Source: Ampelocalamus luodianensis
Lineage: Eukaryota; Streptophyta; Magnoliopsida; Poales; Poaceae
Direction: 5' to 3'
Length of the DNA stretch: 64,000 nt
Assembly: GCA_036346255.1 (NCBI GenBank)
Contig: CM070636.1
Location: forward strand, 25,055,539 to 25,119,538
Shown here: piece after piece, positions 57,587-64,000 of the stretch
Layout: every line of letters starts with the position of its first letter
Numbering within the stretch: the first letter of the stretch is position 1
Translations under genes and position numbers: made by a program
The notes under the pieces: generated by a model
What the model saw: the letters and a program-made list of their open reading frames with translations, nothing else
Database searches by the model: none
Told to the model about the DNA's origin: nothing

Positions 57587-59418
57587 TGTGAGAGCACCCG
57601 GGGTATTTGGCTCATAATACTTAACCTTCCAAATGGTTATAGTATTATTACAAATCAAATATCCCAACTCTCGGTGGATATGTACTTCTCAGAATTGCAG
57701 TACACATACACCTTCACAAAATATAGCATCCATTCCATACACAAGTCATTACATTACCGAATACAATAAGGTACAATATCCAAAAGACATACACATAAAA
57801 GAGTTATTACAAAAGGAGTCGATCGACCAAATGAAAAGGTAAACATCTAAAGTAGAAGCGGAAGCAAAGGCCATAAGATGGTGATAAACAAAAGCCAACC
57901 GGTTTGCCCTTACCCACAAGGAAACCGACCGGGCCGCCAAGCTAGTCGTCCTGCACGAAGTCAGTCTCACAATAGTTAACCCCTTAGGGGTCAACCACCT
58001 CTGCAATAATTAAGCAATGCATCTGAGTACAAAAATGTACTCATAAAACTTACGAGTAACAAGCCTATACATAGTTACATGCAAGTTGAATCAAAGGAAA
58101 AGGCTATAGGGTTCATTTGACGCATAAAGCAATTTTTTATTTGCAAAAATGTAATAGATTGAAAGCAATTTAACAAAACTATTTTTATTTGTTCAAATAA
58201 CAGCGAGACAACAATTATAAACATGAATAATATCCTAGAGGTGACTTCCCAAAAGCCACCACGACATAGCACAAATTACCTATTCGTACCACCCGATTTC
58301 AAGTTTTAATGAAAAGTTATAGTCTAATTTTATGGGAAATAACCAAGCGTGTCCATAACCTAGGACGAGGCTATTTTCATAGATCAAACCCTGTAAGGGT
58401 GTATAACTTTACCCACATGTTAGACCGCCTTTTCACCAAGCTGTTTAGCACACTTCCTTAGGTATGCTGACACGGCTAAGTCCTACGAGACGTTTTCCAA
58501 TGGAATGTATTAATTAAGAGTCGCACGTATGGGGGTTAATCCTCCGTGAACCTAGGGACCCATATGTTGTCTTGGAGACATCAGTCAGCTAAAACGACTG
58601 CCGATACTCCTTAGGCGTGGGAACCTAAATCTAGAACCCAACCCTCGCATGCTCAACAACAACATAGAACATTTTTCTCCTACAACTACCATCAGCGACT
58701 GATTAGTTAACACCTCTCTAGGTACTGAGTTAAGAGGGGTTCCCAATACTCTCATGTGGAATGCACGCGATAGTGCTTGGATCAATGGAGTAAGTAATTC
58801 GGTCCTTGTTGACTCGAACACCAAGCACACACCCCACAATCACACCATCCATCCAATATGCTCAAGTCTAAAATATTTTGTTTTTAGTTTTAGTTTTTTC
58901 AAATACAATACATACATGAGTACCCTGACCCAAGTAATTATAGTGGTGAAAGTATGACCATCGCTGAAGCAATGATCCCCATGCTACCGTTCTAGGCATT
59001 GCAAGCGACAACAACTCGCATCCTACAAGTAAAGTAACTAGAGCCCATCCATTGAGCTCCACATCACAGCAGATATAAACCTAGGCTCAGTGGTAAAACG
59101 ATGAACATTTACCTATAGTTTATGTAACTATTTAGGATCAACTACTTGAACGATAATTTAAACACCAAAATAGAGCATGCATATATATGCTTTGCAAACA
59201 AGATAATAGAATTTGAAAGTAATGGGATGAATATAATCAAATAGAAAAACATCTATTTGCCTTGTTGGAGAAAATTCTCTTGCTATGGAGGATCACTCTC
59301 GTATTCAATAGAATCGTCGGAACCTATCAAAAGAATTGAGGAAAATCAATTAGAACAAGTAACACCAAAAATACTTAAAATCCAAATTCATCCAAAAATC
59401 ATGCAATTCACTTAGAAG
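57587..59418 (-). mobile_element. Family A-like LTR, 3' part, minus strand
   Basis: On the minus strand it ends GGGTGCTCTCACA at 57587 and follows the family A LTR backwards: block 2 (57942-58000, with an early stop), a hairpin with arms GAGTAC/GTACTC (58025-58042) and block 1 (59261-59323, with one TAG). It is more diverged than the other copies. Its 5' part is cut off at 59419 by LTR J1. Confidence 0.82.
59261..59323 (-). other. Exon-like block 1, diverged A copy
   Basis: It is 63 bases on the minus strand, ending CAACAAG and followed by GCAAAT. One in-frame TAG interrupts it. The length is conserved although the frame is not. Confidence 0.4.
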
Positions 59419-60180
59419 TGTAACACCCTGGCTTCTCAGAAGCCAAAATGTTACCTATAGAATCTAACATACAACCACAATATGAGAAAATGATGACAAT
59501 GTCTGAACCAAATAAGTCTGTCAAAAGAAATGACCAAGTCTCACAGGTGGAAACAACCATCCGTAACCTAGAGGAGGTCATCAACCACATTTAACTTCAT
59601 TTATTGCAATTCTTCGCTAAACAAAGAAAGGTTGAATCAAATCTTATTATTGAAACTAAAATATGGTGAATGAGTGGATGGTGCGTGTCTACTCCCTCCC
59701 AATAGAGTCATCCTCAATGATCACCTAAAATAAACAAATAAAACAAGAGTAGGTCCGAGACTCAGCAAGTACAACGGATAAATGAATATACAACAAAGAT
59801 GAACAAGACCACAACGTTAAGGGACATGAACATAACACTGGATGCATAATGAATGAATGGAATGAAGGATCTTCTGAATTGAATGGACTGCACTCCTGCT
59901 TATACCGGTATAGCAAGTGACACACCCGTCGGTGTTCACTTAAGCCCGTATTTATCGAAATACGGGGACCCAAAATACCGTATGAAGAACGTTTCATACG
60001 GGTGTCCAAAACTGCCCACATTGGAATGGTGGGACTTCACATGCCCATACTGAAATTGATGGGACTTTAGACTCCACTCCTATGGAGCTCCACTCCCGTG
60101 GGCGGAACATGAACATGATGCATGAATGAACTCAGGTACTATGATCAACATCATCTCCACACGTATGAAAATAACATATC
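59419..60180 (-). mobile_element. LTR fragment J1
   Basis: It begins TGTAACACCCTGGCTTCTC, the reverse complement of an LTR 3' end, and follows the G LTR in order: CTCCCTCCCAA region, acceptor, ladder. Stems: CCCGTATTT/AAATACGGG (59945-59966) and CCGTATGAA/TTCATACGG (59978-60001). It is interrupted at 60181 by J2. The small hairpin near 59751-59765 is degenerate here. Confidence 0.75.
59945..60001 (-). repeat. Hairpin ladder, J1
   Basis: Two perfect 9-bp stems follow one another: CCCGTATTT/AAATACGGG and CCGTATGAA/TTCATACGG. They occupy the positions of CCCGCAT/ATGCGGG and the CGTATGAA stem in G. Confidence 0.8.
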
Positions 60181-61430
60181 TGTAACACCCTGGCTATTCG
60201 GAAGCCAAGATGTCACCTAAAACATCTAACATACATCCATAATGCAGAAGAATTTGAACTAAGTATTTCAACTAAAGACAGCATTAAATTAAACAGGACA
60301 TGGTGAAGGTATCATTCCTTCACCTTCTAAGTTATTTAATACTGATCATCAATAAAGAAGGTTCACACGCAGTAATAAATCAACATCCATGTGGAGAAGG
60401 TATCCTTCCTTCACCAATTATAATTTAATTATTACAGTTCATCATTAACGAATGTAAGATAGAACTAAATTTAATCTTGAACATGAATAGGATGATGTGA
60501 ACGAGTAGTGCGTGTCTACTCCCTCCCAAGTGAGCCAACATCGGGGTTACCTAAAATAAACAAACAACGCAAGAGTGAGTCCATGACTCAACAAGTACAT
60601 GAAAGAAAAAGAACACATATACAAACAGACATCACCATTTAAGAATGCGAACCTTGCATCGAGTGAACACTTATGAAAACATGAAATGAATGAATGTAAT
60701 CAGGATGGACTGCACACATGCATATACTCAGTATAGTGAGTGACACACCGTCGGTGTTCACTTAAGCCCGCACCTTAACAAAAGTACGGGATCCAAGTCC
60801 TATATGAAGAACGTTTCATATAGGTGTCCAAAGTCGCCCATACCGGAATTGATGGGTCTTACGTGCCCATACCGAATTGATGGGTCTTTCAATCCACTCC
60901 GTGGACGGGACATGACAATGTCCAAATTTGCCCACATTGGAATGGTGGGACTTACAATCCACTCCCGTGGACATAACATGAATAAAAGGATGCATGATAT
61001 GAACATGAATGGTGATAATACCATCTCTCAAGATATACTCCACATAATGAAAGAACATAACCAATTCCGCATCTCTGTAACACAATATGTCACACTATAT
61101 TCATGAAAACATTCACAATCACAAAGACTCAAAAGCAACAAAGTACTTGCCTTCGCGTTATGACACGTTAGCGAGCAACGATGGCGCTCCCAAACCCGTA
61201 GCCTCGTGGCTAAACAATTAAATAACCAAATAAGAACAACATAGAATCCAACCCGAATTAATAGTCTACAATACCCCTTGAACTCCCAAGGAATCGCCAT
61301 AAAACCTAATCAAAAAAGCAGCAACCCAAAAACGTGTCGGGACAGCAGCACGAAATGACAAGAGTTAATGACGTGGGACTCGAAATGAGATGAGTCCAGA
61401 TCCTACCTCATCTTAACGAACATATCTATA
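60181..61430 (-). mobile_element. LTR fragment J2
   Basis: It begins TGTAACACCCTGGCTATTCG and is collinear with J1 and with G (28974 onward) to a GC-donor block (donor GC at 61149-61150). The left flank ATATC could be a target duplication, but the other end cannot be defined: similarity to the G LTR fades between about 61340 and 61430. It contains the TGAGTC/GACTCA hairpin (60576-60590) and the stem CCTATATGAA/TTCATATAGG (60799-60824). It contains no gene. Confidence 0.7.
60799..60824 (-). repeat. Compensated stem in J2 ladder
   Basis: CCTATATGAA and TTCATATAGG pair perfectly around GAACGT. In J1 the equivalent arms are CCGTATGAA/TTCATACGG, so two pairs changed on both sides. Confidence 0.8.
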
Positions 61431-61463
61431 ACATTCAAGTTGATGAGATTTCCCACTCAGAAC

Positions 61464-63674
61464 ACCCTTCGTCACATGAACTGGAATGCTACTAAACAAA
61501 CTCTAAAAAAACTCTAAGGAAGACAATTCTAATAAATTTCGTGAACCTCCTTTGTAAAGTTAATTACATGAAGGTTCCAACACACAGATAATCAAATATT
61601 AATTAAACTTCCATTCCAAGTCATCAAAGGATAATCAGAAACATGCTAAGAATCCATCATAACTAGAGAGGTATAAAAATTCCACTACTCCTCATTATTA
61701 CATTTAATCCATAGCATAAAACAAATCATAATATTCAAAGATCAATCATTCTCTCAAGAGCATTCATCCTTATTTAGTTCATGTGGTATGTGAGTGACTA
61801 GCGCTCTACTTCCCCCATGCATGTCATTCTTGTCTGGTACCTAAACAACAATAAAAGCAAGAGTGAGTCCATAGACTCAGCAAGTACATTAAGAAACCAT
61901 GGCAATAACACACATATAAAGGAAATTAACATTAGAACATCTTGTATGCAAATGCAATGCTCAAGGACTTTTATCTTTAACTTTCTGTACATTACACTGA
62001 ATGCAGAGTATCGACCGCCGCCAGCATACCCATGCTCGTCTTGCGCGCACGCACGAGGACCAATTGCCGTTACTCGCAAGTAACGGGGACCTCAAGCCCA
62101 CACTCCACGAGTGAGGATCTCGGCCCGCCACATTCATGACGGGATCTCCAAAGGAAACATACTTGGACACCACGTGACCAAGCCTCAACATGATATCTCT
62201 ATGCAAATGCTTATCATGTAATCATCATCAAATTACCAAAGTACAACATCACTTAATCATAGTAAAGCATGAGCATCATTTGAGCAATAACCATACTTAA
62301 GCATTCATTAAGTATACCATCTTGCAATGCATCCATACAGCAAATAACACACAATTTAGACAATCATTCAAACAACAATGCACTTGCCTCAACCGCGAAG
62401 GTGGATGTCGGGAATGAGGTAGTGCTCCGGAGCCAAACCCACACTGACAACAATTGAGACAAGCTAAGGCTACCATAGGGTCTAAAAACAAAATCATAAA
62501 CATAACATGAGTACATCGTCCACTAAACGCAACCCCCAACGTTAAAGCGGGCTGTCAGATTTCTTTTCCAGAGAACAGCCCCCTTCGAAAAATCATAACT
62601 AAATGTACAGAAATCCAAATGGAGTAATCTTGGACATTCTTAAAAGGTTAATGAATTCCCCTTCTAAACCTAGTTGGTGGGGTTCTCTGATTCGGCCATT
62701 TACTAGCCCTACCAATCTAAACAACAGAGTATCAATTTTCGCGTCGGGTCTCTGGACAGCAACAATGAAACTATCATAACTTTCTCTACGTTCGTCCAAA
62801 TTTCATGATCTTTAGTTTTCCTGAAAGATAGAAGGATTATCTACAACTTTCGTTATACTGGGGTTCTCAGATTTCCACTTTATCCATCACTTTTAATTGG
62901 TTTTCTACAATCTGCCTAAATACTGACAGAGCAGTGGAACAGCAGACTTAGAAAAATCATAACTCTCTAACCGTTAATCGGATTTGAGTGAACTTGGCGG
63001 CCACTGAAAGCTAAGACAATAACCTACAACTCTCTAGGAGACCAAAACTCCAGATTCGTCCTCTAAACACATGAAATTTACCCCGCAAGCCACTGGTCGA
63101 AAATTGCATAACAGCAGGTCGAGTGCCATCTAACAAAGACTAACCAAAATCTCTCCCAAGACTAATTATCCTTCAAGAACAACATGTTACCCTTGACGAC
63201 GCTGCCGAATGCGAACCCGGATGGCGATCCTCCCTCTTCCTCTTCTCCCTTCTCTTCTCCTCCTTTCTTCCCTCCTTTCTTCCTCTATGGCCGGTGCAAG
63301 GTGGGCTTCTTCTCCTCTAGGCCGGCAAAGAATGGAGGGCTCTTGGAGGAGGTTGGGGCGCAAGGGGAGAGGAACCAGGAGCAAGAGAGGCGTGGGGAGG
63401 GGAAGGAGAGGTGGCGGCCAGATTGGAGAGGTGGGGGTGTGGGAGAGGGAGGGGCTGCGGCTAGGGTTGGGAGGTGGGGAGTGCTGCCCCACTTTGGCCG
63501 CCACCCCTAGGCCACATGGGCGGCCCAAGCCCAGTTGTGCTACAACAGCGGTCAACCCCTCTTTAACAATTAAATTAAGAAATCTCCGTTGGTCCCTCCC
63601 AAAAATCCATTGAATTCCTTCACGAAAGTTTAACCTCTCCCGATTTCTTGTTCGATACAAATTGTGGTATTACG
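61464..63674 (-). mobile_element. Element H 3' LTR
   Basis: It is collinear with solo LTR K from about 61480 onward. On the minus strand it starts at 63674 with CGTAATACC, a T-to-C change from the expected TG, directly after a polypurine tract. The left end (LTR 3' terminus) is altered and cannot be placed exactly. It contains the hairpin 61864-61879, the ladder from 62067 and the GC donor at 62386-62387. The frames at 63184-63660 are GC-rich LTR sequence. Confidence 0.82.
62067..62140 (-). repeat. Hairpin ladder, H LTR
   Basis: The first stem CCGTTAC/GTAACGG (62067-62086) occupies the place of CCCAATAC/GTATTGGG in K, with the same flanking bases. Further stems use CACTC/GAGTG and CCCG(C/T)CA/TGACGGG-type arms. 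Confidence 0.75.
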
Positions 63675-63686
63675 TCTTCCCCTTAG
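63675..63686 (-). other. Polypurine tract of H
   Basis: On the minus strand CTAAGGGGAAGA directly precedes the LTR. Confidence 0.8.
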
Positions 63687-64000
63687 CGTGATTCGACCCG
63701 AATCTAAACGACAAACCTCAAAAGGGGTAACCGAGACTAGTAACTTAACAACAAAGGGTATGTACCTTAAGAGAATAAGTCGGATATAGCTCGCGCATAC
63801 GAGACTCAGTTCCCAAGTAGCCTCCTCTCGATCTGCTGCGACCAAAGCACTTTGACATACTTGAGGTTTTGTTCCTCAATTCTTTCTCGATCTTTCCGAC
63901 TGCAGACTGTTTGGACTCAAAGGACAGTCCCGCTCAATTGTTAGGGTTCTAATGCAATATGATGTTCCGGGTCCCTCAAGTATTTCCTCAACATGGACAC
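63687..64000 (-). pseudogene. Element H integrase end and chromodomain, partial
   Basis: On the minus strand SMLRKYLRDPEHHIALEP (integrase C-terminal motif, about 63998-63945) precedes chromodomain motifs (KVLWSQQ-like and REEATWEL, 63870-63810). At least two frameshifts separate them. The element continues beyond the window. Confidence 0.8.

Noticed and set aside
63184..63660. Open frames of 108-157 codons on both strands
   Set aside because: They are purine/pyrimidine-skewed GC-rich LTR sequence collinear with K (51095-51468), without codon structure or domains.
1..64000. Host gene or tRNA gene
   Set aside because: No frame with a recognisable host domain and no cloverleaf was found. tRNA-like strings are primer-binding sites next to LTRs.

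Overview
This is plant nuclear DNA made almost entirely of nested long-terminal-repeat (LTR) retrotransposons. I find no intact host gene, no RNA gene and no CRISPR array. Gypsy (Ty3) polyprotein fragments, primer-binding sites matching the plant initiator tRNA-Met end (TGGTATCAGAGC), polypurine tracts and 5-bp target-site duplications (TSDs) recur throughout. The gypsy families and the GC-rich LTR promoter regions point to a monocot, probably a grass. Species and chromosomal position cannot be read from the window. LTR family letters (A, C, D, E, F, G, H, J, K) are my own labels.

Layout. (i) 1-12930: very long (about 5 kb) family A LTRs inserted into one another. A minus-strand A LTR (1-4651 and 9615-10455) is split by a plus-strand solo A LTR (4652-9614, TSD AAAGC). 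It also carries a degenerate tandem array and a solo LTR of family F (2507-3397). It lies in the 3' part of another A LTR (10456-12190), which abuts a further A 3' end (12191-12930). (ii) 12931-14721: family C LTR, plus strand. (iii) 14722-15416: reverse-transcriptase piece of a minus-strand family C gypsy element whose gag, protease and 5' LTR lie at 54091-57586. (iv) 15417-27143: tandem LTR-internal-LTR-internal structure of family D, with a 741-bp hAT-like DNA transposon in the second internal copy. (v) 27144-54090: element E on the minus strand. Its 3' LTR is split by a large minus-strand gypsy element F (27261-44183). F is itself split inside the integrase region by element G (28790-37976, TSD TTTAA), a chromodomain-bearing gypsy element. 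E's internal region is split by solo LTR K (49320-51558, TSD CTGCA). (vi) 54091-59418: gag-protease and 5' LTR of element C, the LTR interrupted by an A-like LTR. (vii) 59419-64000: G-related LTR fragments (J1, J2), then the 3' LTR and integrase/chromodomain end of element H.

Every polyprotein is broken by stops, frameshifts or truncation. F keeps the longest open stretch (533 codons of gag-protease). D and E keep a primer-binding site, a polypurine tract and a chromodomain tail but little other recognisable coding sequence, so they look like non-autonomous relatives of G/H-type elements.

The most unusual signal is inside the LTRs. Families A, C, D, E, G, H, J and K, in both orientations, share one architecture on the transcribed strand. 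It consists of a short exon-like block ending in a non-canonical GC splice donor (AG|GCAAG), then in the G/H-type LTRs a ladder of consecutive hairpins, then a small hairpin shortly before an AG acceptor and a second exon-like block. Hairpin arms differ between families by compensatory changes, and in families A and C the exon-like blocks keep an open, phase-compatible reading frame. I do not recognise this as a described feature; it is the best candidate here for a new system.
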